Shown here piece after piece: positions 1 through 7,407 of a stretch of DNA of 29,974 nucleotides. The notes under the pieces were generated by a model. That model was not told where the DNA came from and did not search any database. It saw nothing but the letters and a program-made list of their open reading frames with translations. The stretch comes from an uncultured Solobacterium sp. (GTDB lineage Bacteria > Bacillota_I > Bacilli_A > Erysipelotrichales > Erysipelotrichaceae), in the NCBI GenBank assembly GCA_900547815.1, contig URHY01000018.1:1-29974 (forward strand), given 5' to 3'. Each line of letters starts with the position of its first letter. Positions within the stretch are counted from its first letter, which is position 1. Made by a program: the position numbers and the translations under genes.

Positions 1-11
1 AACACAAAAAA

Positions 12-58
12 ATGAGGTCAAATTTAGTAAATTTGGAATTACTAAATTCAACCTCGTT
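12..58 (-). terminator. Intrinsic terminator of htrA
   Basis: Arms at 14-30 and 39-55 pair over 17 positions, including two G-U wobbles when read on the minus strand, around an 8-nt loop. On the minus strand the stem is followed by a run of T residues (plus-strand A-run at 6-12). It lies about 40 nt past the htrA stop, so it closes that gene. Confidence 0.8.
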
Positions 59-99
59 GTATTTACTATTTCTCAATGGGATTTAGTTTTACAATTGAG

Positions 100-1224
100 C
101 TAATTGGATTGTGTTTGTGCTTGTAAGGTGATTTCTACTTCTACTTTTTTTGAATTTCGTTCAACAACTATTTTTAAAGTATCACCAATTTTATGCTTTT
201 TTAAGATTGCTTTAACATCACTGGTTGAATGAATATCTTGTCCGTCAAAACTTATAATACGATCATTTTGCTTCAATCCAGCTTTGTCAGCAGCTCCATT
301 TCTTACAATTTGTACGATATAGCAGCCATCTTTGTATTTGGAATTTTGAGCCTGGTTATTCGATGTATAGTCATATAAACTGACATTTAGAGCTGGTCTT
401 GATGTTACACTTCCATTCTGCATAAGTTCTGTAATAACATCTTTGGCAGGTGTAATTGGAATTGCAAATCCTAATCCTTCAATTCCTGTTGAACTTTCTT
501 TTGCGTTTACAATACCAATCAGATTACCATCTGAATTAAACAATCCACCGCCTGAGTTACCTGGGTTTATAGCAGCATCAGTTTGTAAAAGTGTCATTGT
601 TTCATTGTCAATTGTAATTTGACGATCAGTAGCAGAAATGATACCTGTAGTCACTGTACCACCTAGTTCTCCTAATGGGTTTCCAATCGCAATGGCTGGA
701 TCTCCGACTTGTAGTGTATCGCTGTCACCCAATGTAGCGGCTTGTAACTTTTGCGCATCTATTTTGATGATAGCTAAATCTGTTTGCGAATCAGTACCAA
801 TTATTTTAGCATCAAATTCTGTTCCATCCGTTGTAGTAACTTTAAGACTAGTTGCATTGTTGACTACATGATTGTTTGTGACAATATAACCATCCTCACT
901 AATAATTACGCCACTACCTGCACCTTGAGATACATATTGGCCAAAAATAGAATTTCCGCTTGAGACAGATTCAGTAGTGATTTCAACAACGCTATCTTTA
1001 CATTTTTCAACAATATCAGAAACATCAGTTACTTGTATAGTTCCTGACTTTGCTTTTTGTGTTTCCTGTTTGATGGTAATATCTGTATTGTTAGACAAAT
1101 GGCTGCCGGCATAACCAGCACCAAATCCTACTATGGCTGATAGTATAATAGTACCGATTGTGGTCAGAATTTTATTTTGAACAGGTACATATGTTTTTGG
1201 CCTGAATTCTGGTGGTGTTTGCAT
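100..1224 (-). CDS. htrA: HtrA/DegP-type membrane-anchored serine protease with PDZ domain
   Basis: This is a 374-aa trypsin-like envelope protease for misfolded or damaged exported proteins. A short cytoplasmic N-terminus is followed by one membrane helix (about residues 18-40), which fits a surface-anchored protein with its active domain outside. The catalytic triad is visible as His119 (in TNNHV), Asp149 (in TDLAI) and Ser224 (in PGNSGGG). A single PDZ domain lies at about 270-365, with the substrate-groove region near AGLKQNDRI. One PDZ domain and one N-terminal helix match the Gram-positive HtrA layout and usual length. The start is supported by AAGGAGG about 7 nt upstream. It is monocistronic, divergent from the repeat protein at 1380 and followed by its own terminator. 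I did not find a convincing minus-strand -35/-10 pair in the 1225-1315 gap. Confidence 0.95.
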   Translation of the reverse strand: MQTPPEFRPKTYVPVQNKILTTIGTIILSAIVGFGAGYAGSHLSNNTDITIKQETQKAKSGTIQVTDVSDIVEKCKDSVVEITTESVSSGNSIFGQYVSQGAGSGVIISEDGYIVTNNHVVNNATSLKVTTTDGTEFDAKIIGTDSQTDLAIIKIDAQKLQAATLGDSDTLQVGDPAIAIGNPLGELGGTVTTGIISATDRQITIDNETMTLLQTDAAINPGNSGGGLFNSDGNLIGIVNAKESSTGIEGLGFAIPITPAKDVITELMQNGSVTSRPALNVSLYDYTSNNQAQNSKYKDGCYIVQIVRNGAADKAGLKQNDRIISFDGQDIHSTSDVKAILKKHKIGDTLKIVVERNSKKVEVEITLQAQTQSN

Positions 1225-1315
1225 ATCAAATCCTCCTTATTTTAATTATATTCAGTAGTATACACCATTTAATATGAAATATATGCGTCAAATACGTCTT
1301 TTTGTCTATACAAAT

Positions 1316-1344
1316 TTGGGAATATTTGTATTCAGTGCTATAAT
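1316..1344 (+). promoter_or_regulatory. Sigma-A promoter with extended -10, for the 1380 gene
   Basis: TTGGGA at 1316-1321, a 17-bp spacer and TATAAT at 1339-1344, with TGC directly before the -10 (extended -10). The start codon at 1380 lies 35 nt downstream, preceded by GGGAGG at 1368-1373. Confidence 0.8.
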
Positions 1345-1379
1345 ATCGTTATAGAAAGCACGTTTAAGGGAGGTTTCAT

Positions 1380-2717
1380 ATGCCAGTAAAAACGACAAAA
1401 AAAGTTACAAATAAAAAAGTAGTGAAAGAAGAAACAAAACCAGCTGTCGAAGTAAAAAAAGAAGAAGTAAAACCTGCAGAAGTAAAGAAAGCTCCAGCTA
1501 AAAAGGCAGAAGCTAAACCTGTAGAAGAAAAAAAGGCTCCTGCTAAAAAAGCAACTGCAGTAAAGAAAGCTCCAGCTAAAAAGGCAGAAGCTAAACCTGT
1601 AGAAGAAAAGAAAGCTCTTGCAAAGAAAACTGCAGCAAAGAAAACTCCAGCTAAAAAGGCAGAAGCTAAACCTGTAGAAGAAAAGAAAGCTCTTGCAAAG
1701 AAAACTGCAGCAAAGAAAGCTCCAACTAAAAAGGCAGAAGCTAAAACTGTAGAAGAAAAAAAGGCTCTTGCAAAAAAAGCAACTACAGCAAAGAAAACTC
1801 CAGCTAAGAAGGCAAAAGCTAAACCTGTAGAAGAAAAGAAAGCTCCTGCAAAGAAAACTACAACTAAGAAAGCAACTACTAAAAAGGTAACTACTAAAAA
1901 AATGACTAAAGAAGAACAATATGCTAAATTATCATTAGATACATGTCTTGATTTAGCAAAAGCTATGTCAATGGATGTAACACGTGATTCAATTATTCAA
2001 CAATTAATTTTAAATCCAGATGTAAAATCAGTTTCTAAGGATTTGATTAATAAATATCAATTAACAGGTAAATTTAATTTTGAAGAAGATGGATATGATG
2101 AAGGTTTAGTTGAAGTACTTGTATCAAAAGTATTTGAAACAGCAGATATTAAACCTCAAAAAGCGGAAGATTTACAAGCTGATGTTAACCGTGCGTTGAA
2201 TTATACATTTACAGATGTTGTGGCAGATGGAGATGAATATAAGGCTCAATTTGATACAATGCGTAAAGTATTGATGATTGCACAACATAAAGATATTCAT
2301 GATTCAAAAAAATTAGATGAAGAAATTGGAATTGATGTAGAAAAATTTGTAGAAGAATTCATGAATCTTGCTTATAGCGTATTAAAAACATGGAAGTATG
2401 AAGATGTTGATTATTATGAACACTTTATATATGCTGTATTATCGCAATTAGAAGATCTACATGATACTTATAGAAATCGAATTATGATGGATGTTGCTGA
2501 TTTATACATTTTGCATGGTGATTATGGATTAGGAGATGCTGATTATGGTTATATCTTAAGAGAAAACCAAATCAAAGATTATATTTATTATCGTTATGCT
2601 TCTATCTATGAAGGTGTAGATAAGGATAAGGCAAAACAAATTGCTAATCAAGCTTTACAGTTTGTAGATGATCGTTTTACTTATTATCCAAATATTATTG
2701 CGGTTTTAGAAGGATAA
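1380..2717 (+). CDS. Lys/Ala-rich H1-like repeat protein with acidic, TPR-like C-terminal region
   Basis: The protein has 445 aa and two very different halves. Residues 1 to about 178 are a low-complexity basic tail built of Lys, Ala, Pro, Thr and Glu, with five 25-26-aa repeats at 38-164 (core AKKAEAKPVEEKKA). Such tails resemble eukaryotic histone H1 C-termini and bacterial H1-like DNA-binding proteins. Residues about 180-445 are acidic and mostly helical. The last 100 residues, with ADLYILHGDYGLGDADYGY and paired Ala/Leu/Tyr helices, look like degenerate TPR or SEC-C-associated helical repeats. I infer a nucleic-acid-binding tail joined to a protein-interaction module; no enzyme motif is visible. 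It has its own strong promoter and ribosome site. The following small gene has a separate promoter. The family is not recognised. Confidence 0.85.
   Translation: MPVKTTKKVTNKKVVKEETKPAVEVKKEEVKPAEVKKAPAKKAEAKPVEEKKAPAKKATAVKKAPAKKAEAKPVEEKKALAKKTAAKKTPAKKAEAKPVEEKKALAKKTAAKKAPTKKAEAKTVEEKKALAKKATTAKKTPAKKAKAKPVEEKKAPAKKTTTKKATTKKVTTKKMTKEEQYAKLSLDTCLDLAKAMSMDVTRDSIIQQLILNPDVKSVSKDLINKYQLTGKFNFEEDGYDEGLVEVLVSKVFETADIKPQKAEDLQADVNRALNYTFTDVVADGDEYKAQFDTMRKVLMIAQHKDIHDSKKLDEEIGIDVEKFVEEFMNLAYSVLKTWKYEDVDYYEHFIYAVLSQLEDLHDTYRNRIMMDVADLYILHGDYGLGDADYGYILRENQIKDYIYYRYASIYEGVDKDKAKQIANQALQFVDDRFTYYPNIIAVLEG
1491..1871 (+). repeat. In-frame tandem repeat, five units of 75-78 bp
   Basis: The units lie at 1491-1568, 1569-1643, 1644-1718, 1719-1796 and 1797-1871. 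All are multiples of three and encode variants of (A/T)P(A/T)KKAEAK(P/T)VEEKKA followed by a Lys/Ala/Thr linker. Units 2 and 3 are almost identical, which suggests recent duplication and likely length variation between strains. Confidence 0.9.
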
Positions 2718-2729
2718 GATGGATTCTAC

Positions 2730-2758
2730 TTGATTTTTAAAGGTGTTTTGCATATGAT
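2730..2758 (+). promoter_or_regulatory. Promoter for the 2794 small gene
   Basis: TTGATT at 2730-2735, a 17-bp spacer and TATGAT at 2753-2758. The spacing to the start at 2794 (35 nt) and the lack of a terminator after 2717 mean the small gene may be read both from here and by readthrough. Confidence 0.6.
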
Positions 2759-2793
2759 ATATTTTGCGAATACTTTTAATCAAGGAGGATACA

Positions 2794-3051
2794 ATGGCAG
2801 CTTCAAAAATTCCTGTATGGATTAAACAATGCCTTGATCAATATGGTAATTGTGCGTGCGGTCGTACTATTACTAAAAAAATTGGTAAGGATGATCTTTT
2901 ACAAATTCTTGAAAATGAAGGATATCCATGTGAATTGGAAATCTTGAGTGATCAAAAAGACAAGAGTGCATATCCAAAAGATGGAACATATATTTTAACA
3001 TTAAAAAATCGTCAACCTTTAATGGCTGACGAAGATGAAGACGAAGAATAA
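2794..3051 (+). CDS. Small acidic-tailed protein of unknown function
   Basis: This 85-aa protein is not a family I recognise. The start at 2794 is chosen because AAGGAGG lies at 2782-2788, five nt upstream; an in-frame ATG at 2764 is only a few nt past the -10 and has no ribosome site. The N-terminal part holds a Cys pair (NCACGR, about residues 20-25). The middle has the pattern KIGKDDLLQILENEGY, which looks like a helix. A beta-rich stretch (TYILTLKNRQ) leads into a strongly acidic C-terminus (DEDEDEE). No signal peptide or membrane helix is present, so it is probably cytoplasmic. It converges on icd and its terminator overlaps its own stop codon. Confidence 0.75.
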   Translation: MAASKIPVWIKQCLDQYGNCACGRTITKKIGKDDLLQILENEGYPCELEILSDQKDKSAYPKDGTYILTLKNRQPLMADEDEDEE

Positions 3052-3074
3052 AAACTTCGTCTTTTATTTTATAA
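3038..3074 (+). terminator. Intrinsic terminator overlapping the stop of the 2794 gene
   Basis: A 9-bp stem (3038-3046 with 3055-3063) spans the stop codon in an 8-nt loop and is followed by a T-rich tract on the plus strand. It has no T-run on the minus strand, so it does not serve icd well. Confidence 0.75.
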
Positions 3075-4064
3075 ATTTTTAATAATCTCATCTGTAAATG
3101 CATCTGTAGTAGCGATTCCACCAAGATCAAAAGTTAATACCTTCTTTTCTTCAAATGTTTTATTTAAAGCATTTCGAATTTTTGTTGAAACACTTTCCTG
3201 ATGAAGATCATCTAACATCATACAAGCTGATAATAATAAAGCACTTGGATTTGCAATATGTTTTCCAGCAATATCTGGAGCACTACCATGAACCGCTTCA
3301 TACATCGCATACTCATCGCCTTTGTTGCAACTTGGAAGTAAACCTAAACCACCAATCAATCCACTGGTTAAATCAGAAACAATATCTCCATAAAGATTTG
3401 GCATAACCATTACATCAAATTTTTCTGGATGCATAACAAGTTGCATACAAGTGTTATCAACTATTAATGAATTGGCTTCAATTTGAGGATACTCTTTGGC
3501 AATATCTTCAAAAATGTGTAAAAATAAACCATCACTCATTTTCAAAATATTAGCCTTGTGTACACAAGTTAATTTTTTACGATTATTTTTTATACAATAT
3601 TCAAAAGCAGCCCTAATAATTCTTGTACTTGCTTTTTTTGTGATAATTTTATAGGCATAAACAGTATTTTCATCAATCTGCTCTTCTTTACCAACATATA
3701 GATCTTCTGTATTTTCTCTAAATGTCACGATATCGACATTGTCAAATCTAGTAGCAATACATGGATTTGATTTAGCTGGACGAATATTAGCCCATAAATC
3801 ATATTTGTTTCTTAGTGTTACATTTAAAGAACGAAAGCCTTTTCCTACTGGAGTTGTGATAGGAGATTTTAATAAAATCTTATTTTTTTCGTAAGAGGCA
3901 AAAGCTTTTTCTGGAATATATTCTCCCGTTTCCTCATAAACTTTAGCTCCGACATTAAAAATTTCATATTCTAAATCTGCGTTTGCAGCATTTAATACTT
4001 TTATGACGGCATCCGTAATTTCAGGACCAATACCATCTCCTTTAAAAACTGTTATTGTAGTCAT
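3069..4064 (-). CDS. icd: Isocitrate dehydrogenase, NAD-type, short homotetramer-family form
   Basis: The 331-aa beta-decarboxylating dehydrogenase converts isocitrate to 2-oxoglutarate and CO2. Family markers are GDGIGPE near residue 9, Ser79 and Asn81 in SLNVTLR (the isocitrate-contact loop), RENTEDLY at 116-123 (characteristic of isocitrate rather than isopropylmalate enzymes), Lys170, and the metal aspartates Asp203, Asp227 and Asp231. The cofactor loop reads HGSAPDIAGK with Asp264-Ile265. Family knowledge says Asp/Ile here selects NAD, while Lys/Tyr selects NADP, so I infer NAD dependence. The gene overlaps the citrate synthase stop by 4 nt (ATGA), showing translational coupling. A homoisocitrate or isopropylmalate substrate is less likely given the neighbours. 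Confidence 0.93.
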   Translation of the reverse strand: MTTITVFKGDGIGPEITDAVIKVLNAANADLEYEIFNVGAKVYEETGEYIPEKAFASYEKNKILLKSPITTPVGKGFRSLNVTLRNKYDLWANIRPAKSNPCIATRFDNVDIVTFRENTEDLYVGKEEQIDENTVYAYKIITKKASTRIIRAAFEYCIKNNRKKLTCVHKANILKMSDGLFLHIFEDIAKEYPQIEANSLIVDNTCMQLVMHPEKFDVMVMPNLYGDIVSDLTSGLIGGLGLLPSCNKGDEYAMYEAVHGSAPDIAGKHIANPSALLLSACMMLDDLHQESVSTKIRNALNKTFEEKKVLTFDLGGIATTDAFTDEIIKNL

Positions 4065-5335
4065 TTGACTTCCTCCATTTCTCCTACATATACATTGGCA
4101 GGGCGTATTAATTTTCGATTTGATTGACGATTTTCTAAATGATGGCTAACCCATCCAGCTGTACGACTAATTGCAAATAATGGCGTAAACAATTCATTTC
4201 CAATACCTAATAAAGAATAAACGTAGCCAGAATAATAATCTACATTAGCACATACTTCAATGCCTTTTCTTTCTTTCATAACTTCTATAGCTACTTTTTC
4301 AAATGTATGAATACAGTTATAAATTTCTTCTTGTCCTTTATATTTTGCCAATATCTTACATTGTTTTTGAATTAATAGGGCACGTGGATCACTCTTTGTG
4401 TAAATTGCATGACCAATTCCATATATTAATCCGCTATGATCAAAAAAGTCTTTATCTAATAAACGATTTGCAATTTTTTTTAGAGTCGTTTTATCTGTAG
4501 TAAAACCAACTTCATGGAATATCGCATTAAACATGTTCGTTACCTTACAATTTGCACCACCATGTTTAGGTCCTTTTAATGAACCAATGGCAGCCGAAAT
4601 ACAAGAGTAAATATCTGTACCTGTACTTGAAATAACAACATTGGCAAAAGTAGAGTTATTACCTCCACCATGATCGGCATGAACCATTAATAAAGTATCC
4701 ATGATCTTAGCTTCTTCAAATGTATATTGATCATTTCCTCTAGCCATGCATAAAATATTTTCAGCTAAGCTTCTATCTGGATAAGGATATGACTTAAATA
4801 CTTTGTTTCGTGCATATGAAAAAGTGAAAAGCGGAATACTCGCAAGAATATTTAAACCTTTCATCATTCTTTCTTCTAGATCATCTGTATCTGCGCTTGG
4901 ATCTTTTGCATATAGCTTTAAAACCTCAATCTGAAGTGCATTTAGTATGTTTGGTGTTTCATACTGTAAATCAACAGGGCCCATTTTAAAGTTTAGTAAA
5001 TAATCTTTAAATTCTTTTAACTGTTCTGCATTTGGTAAAGTGCCAAAAATTAAAAGATAGGCCGTCTCTTCAAATCCACAGATTTTATCTGATGGTTGTT
5101 TGTTTACTAAATAATTGATAGGATAACCCCTAAATATTAATTGACCATCGATGTCGTATTTCTTTTCATGAATAATTTTATATCCAATAACATCACATAT
5201 TTTGGTAAGACCAACTTTGACTCCAGTACCATTTTCGTTTCGAAGACCAGCTTTAACACGGTATCTAGAGTATAAGGAAGAGTCGATGAAATTATGTTCT
5301 TCATTATCTTGATAGATTTCTTTTAGCGTTTTCAT
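4061..5335 (-). CDS. gltA: Citrate synthase
   Basis: This 424-aa enzyme condenses oxaloacetate and acetyl-CoA to citrate. The catalytic residues are His258 (GPKHGGAN), His309 (GIGHA) and Asp366 (ANVDYYSG). The usual bacterial GHRVY...DPR segment here reads GHAIYTKSDPRA, with Ala in place of Arg, closer to the GHAVLRKTDPR pattern of eukaryotic enzymes. HADHGGGNNST at 219-229 is the conserved substrate-side segment. An N-terminal extension of about 30 residues precedes the first conserved helices. The ribosome site AAGGAGG lies upstream of the start. It is first in a two-gene minus-strand operon with icd and divergent from aconitase, so all three enzymes of the oxidative branch are encoded here. 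Confidence 0.95.
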   Translation of the reverse strand: MKTLKEIYQDNEEHNFIDSSLYSRYRVKAGLRNENGTGVKVGLTKICDVIGYKIIHEKKYDIDGQLIFRGYPINYLVNKQPSDKICGFEETAYLLIFGTLPNAEQLKEFKDYLLNFKMGPVDLQYETPNILNALQIEVLKLYAKDPSADTDDLEERMMKGLNILASIPLFTFSYARNKVFKSYPYPDRSLAENILCMARGNDQYTFEEAKIMDTLLMVHADHGGGNNSTFANVVISSTGTDIYSCISAAIGSLKGPKHGGANCKVTNMFNAIFHEVGFTTDKTTLKKIANRLLDKDFFDHSGLIYGIGHAIYTKSDPRALLIQKQCKILAKYKGQEEIYNCIHTFEKVAIEVMKERKGIEVCANVDYYSGYVYSLLGIGNELFTPLFAISRTAGWVSHHLENRQSNRKLIRPANVYVGEMEEVK

Positions 5336-5356
5336 TTTCTGAAACCTCCTTTCATG

Positions 5357-5407
5357 TGTTACATATTATAACATAAACTTTCATTTTGTTACATTTTTTG
5401 TTATAAT
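5357..5407. promoter_or_regulatory. Divergent gltA / acn promoter region with mirrored extended -10 boxes
   Basis: The plus strand carries TGTTATAAT at 5399-5407 (extended -10 for acn). The minus strand carries the identical 9-mer at 5365-5373 (extended -10 for gltA). The two -10 boxes face away from each other with 25 bp between. Recognisable -35 boxes are weak on both sides (TTTCAT at 5379-5384 for acn). A direct repeat TGTTACAT lies at 5357-5364 and 5387-5394, with starts 30 bp apart, and could be a regulator site. Its owner is unknown. Confidence 0.65.
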
Positions 5408-5429
5408 TCGTTTTAGGAGGATATTGTCA

Positions 5430-7346
5430 ATGCAAAATTTAACATACAAGATTCTAGATAAACATTTAATTAAAGGAAAGCTAGAAGCTGGAGAACCCAT
5501 TGAAATTAAGATGGATCAGACGTTAACACAGGATGCCACAGGCACTATGGCATATATGCAGTTTGAGGCTATGGGAGTGAAACAAGTAAAGACAGAATTA
5601 TCTGTTAGCTATGTCGATCATAATACTCTTCAAAATGAATTTATGAACGCAGACGATCATGCATATCTTCAAAGTGTTGCCAGTAAATATGGTATTTATT
5701 TTTCAAAACCTGGAAATGGAATTTGTCACCAAGTCCATTTGGAACGTTTTGCAAAACCTGGAAAAACATTGATTGGATCCGATTCACATACACCTACATC
5801 ATCCGCAATGGGATGTATTGCGATTGGAGCCGGCGGATTGGATGTTGCAAAAGCTATGGCTGGAATTGGCTATCGATTAACATGTCCTAAAGTAGTTGAA
5901 GTAAAATTAACAGGAACTCTAGCTCATGGGGTTTCTAGTAAAGATATTATTTTAAAATTATTAGAATTATTAAGTGTAAAAGGTGGAGTTGGTAAAGTCT
6001 TTGAATATACAGGTGATGGTGTTAAAAATTTGAGTGTTTACCAAAGAGCAACCATCACAAATATGGGAGCTGAACTAGGAGCTACTACATCCATTTTTCC
6101 AAGTGATGAAGTTACTCATGAATTTTTGAAACGCCAACAAAGAGAAGAAGATTATATTCCTTTAAGTGCAGATGAAGGTTGTCATTATGATGAAACTGTC
6201 GAAATCAATCTTGATGAACTTGTACCATTAGCTGCATGTCCAAGTTCACCAGATGCTGTAAAAAATGTATCTGAACTTGCAGGTATGAAAGTAGATCAAG
6301 TTGCGATTGGCTCTTGCACAAATTCTGGCTATGAAGATTTAATGAAGGCAGCTGCTATTTTAAAAGGTAAAAAAATTGCCCATAACGTAAGTCTAGTTGT
6401 TTCACCAGGGTCTAGACAGGTACTTATGAAATTGATTGAAAATGGTGCACTTTCAACATTCGTGTCTTGTGGAGCCAGAATTCTAGAATGTACATGTGGA
6501 CCTTGTATTGGTATGGGACAAAGTCCAAAAAGTGATGCCGTAAGTTTACGTACTTTTAACCGTAATTTCTATGGTCGAAGTGGAACATTAAGTGCTGGAA
6601 TTTATTTAGTATCACCGGAAGTGGCTGCAGCAAGTGCAATTACAGGAGTTATTACAGATCCAACAACATTAGAATATGCTGATGAATTTGAAAAAGAACA
6701 AAGCTATATTGATGATTCATTGATTTATGCCCCAAGTAATACTCCAGAAAATGTAGAAATTGTTCGCGGACCAAATATTAAACCACTACCCGCAAATACG
6801 CCGATGGATCAAACTATTGATAAAAAAGTTGTCATCAAATTACCAGATAATATCACGACAGATCATATTGCACCAGCAGGAGCTAAGGTTTTACCTTATC
6901 GTTCAAATATCGAAAAATTATCTACATTCGTATTTGAGAACAATAAGCCTCATTTTGATGAAGTATGTAAAGAAAATAATGGAGGTATTATTGTGGCAGG
7001 TGAAAACTATGGTCAAGGATCAAGTAGAGAACATGCTGCACTTGCACCAATGTATTTAGGGATAAAAGCTGTTTTAACAAAATCTTTTGCACGTATTCAT
7101 TTGGCTAACTTAGTTAACTTTGGCTTGTTGCCGCTTGTATTTGATGATAAAGCCGATTATGACAAAATCGATGAAATGGATGAATTGAAAATTGAAAATG
7201 TCGATTCACTTTATGATTCATTTGATTTAACTGTTGAAAATGTGACAAAGAAAGAAACATATAAAGTGCGTGCGCCTATCAGTAAAGAAGATGTAGATAT
7301 TCTTATGGCAGGTGGAGCATTGAACTATATTCGTAATCAACAATAG
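5430..7346 (+). CDS. acn: Aconitate hydratase, short Aquifex-type
   Basis: The 638-aa enzyme isomerises citrate to isocitrate using a [4Fe-4S] cluster. Cluster ligands are Cys296 (GSCTNSG), Cys356 and Cys359 (CGPCIG). Substrate-binding arginines appear in GRSGT and in SSREHAALAP. The length, well under the ~850-900 aa of AcnA/AcnB, fits the short 'Aquifex-type' or mitochondrial-like aconitase subgroup. The N-terminal catalytic region spans about 1-430 and the swivel domain about 470-638. The start at ATG 5430 is preferred over an in-frame TTG at 5424, because AGGAGG (5415-5420) is 9 nt from the ATG and only 3 nt from the TTG. It is monocistronic, with its own extended -10 promoter and terminator. 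Confidence 0.94.
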   Translation: MQNLTYKILDKHLIKGKLEAGEPIEIKMDQTLTQDATGTMAYMQFEAMGVKQVKTELSVSYVDHNTLQNEFMNADDHAYLQSVASKYGIYFSKPGNGICHQVHLERFAKPGKTLIGSDSHTPTSSAMGCIAIGAGGLDVAKAMAGIGYRLTCPKVVEVKLTGTLAHGVSSKDIILKLLELLSVKGGVGKVFEYTGDGVKNLSVYQRATITNMGAELGATTSIFPSDEVTHEFLKRQQREEDYIPLSADEGCHYDETVEINLDELVPLAACPSSPDAVKNVSELAGMKVDQVAIGSCTNSGYEDLMKAAAILKGKKIAHNVSLVVSPGSRQVLMKLIENGALSTFVSCGARILECTCGPCIGMGQSPKSDAVSLRTFNRNFYGRSGTLSAGIYLVSPEVAAASAITGVITDPTTLEYADEFEKEQSYIDDSLIYAPSNTPENVEIVRGPNIKPLPANTPMDQTIDKKVVIKLPDNITTDHIAPAGAKVLPYRSNIEKLSTFVFENNKPHFDEVCKENNGGIIVAGENYGQGSSREHAALAPMYLGIKAVLTKSFARIHLANLVNFGLLPLVFDDKADYDKIDEMDELKIENVDSLYDSFDLTVENVTKKETYKVRAPISKEDVDILMAGGALNYIRNQQ

Positions 7347-7374
7347 GAACGTTTTATTAAGCGTTCCTTTTTCT
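7345..7374 (+). terminator. Intrinsic terminator of acn
   Basis: A 7-bp stem AGGAACG/CGTTCCT (7345-7351, 7362-7368) begins inside the acn stop codon and is followed by a T tract. Confidence 0.8.
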
Positions 7375-7376
7375 TG

Positions 7377-7385
7377 TGGTATAAT
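7377..7385 (+). promoter_or_regulatory. Extended -10 promoter for the CDF operon
   Basis: TGG directly precedes TATAAT at 7380-7385, just after the acn terminator. No good -35 is present. The ATG at 7384 falls inside this -10 box and therefore cannot be the translation start. Confidence 0.6.
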
Positions 7386-7407
7386 GACAAGGAAATTAGG
7401 TGAGAGA

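Noticed and set aside
1225..1315. Minus-strand promoter for htrA (TTGACG at 1286-1291, TATACT at 1257-1262)
   Set aside because: The spacing of 23 bp is too long for a normal sigma-A promoter.
1491..1871. Regular repeats that might be a CRISPR array
   Set aside because: Units are contiguous, in frame, lack unique spacers and encode a continuous protein.
1338..1919. Long Phe/Cys/Ser-rich frame on the minus strand
   Set aside because: It is the antisense shadow of the Lys/Ala repeat region (AAA/AAG codons read as TTT/CTT) and has no ribosome site or plausible protein composition.
7384..7407. Upstream start of the CDF gene at 7384
   Set aside because: That ATG is inside the -10 box and would not be transcribed; 7408 has a ribosome site.
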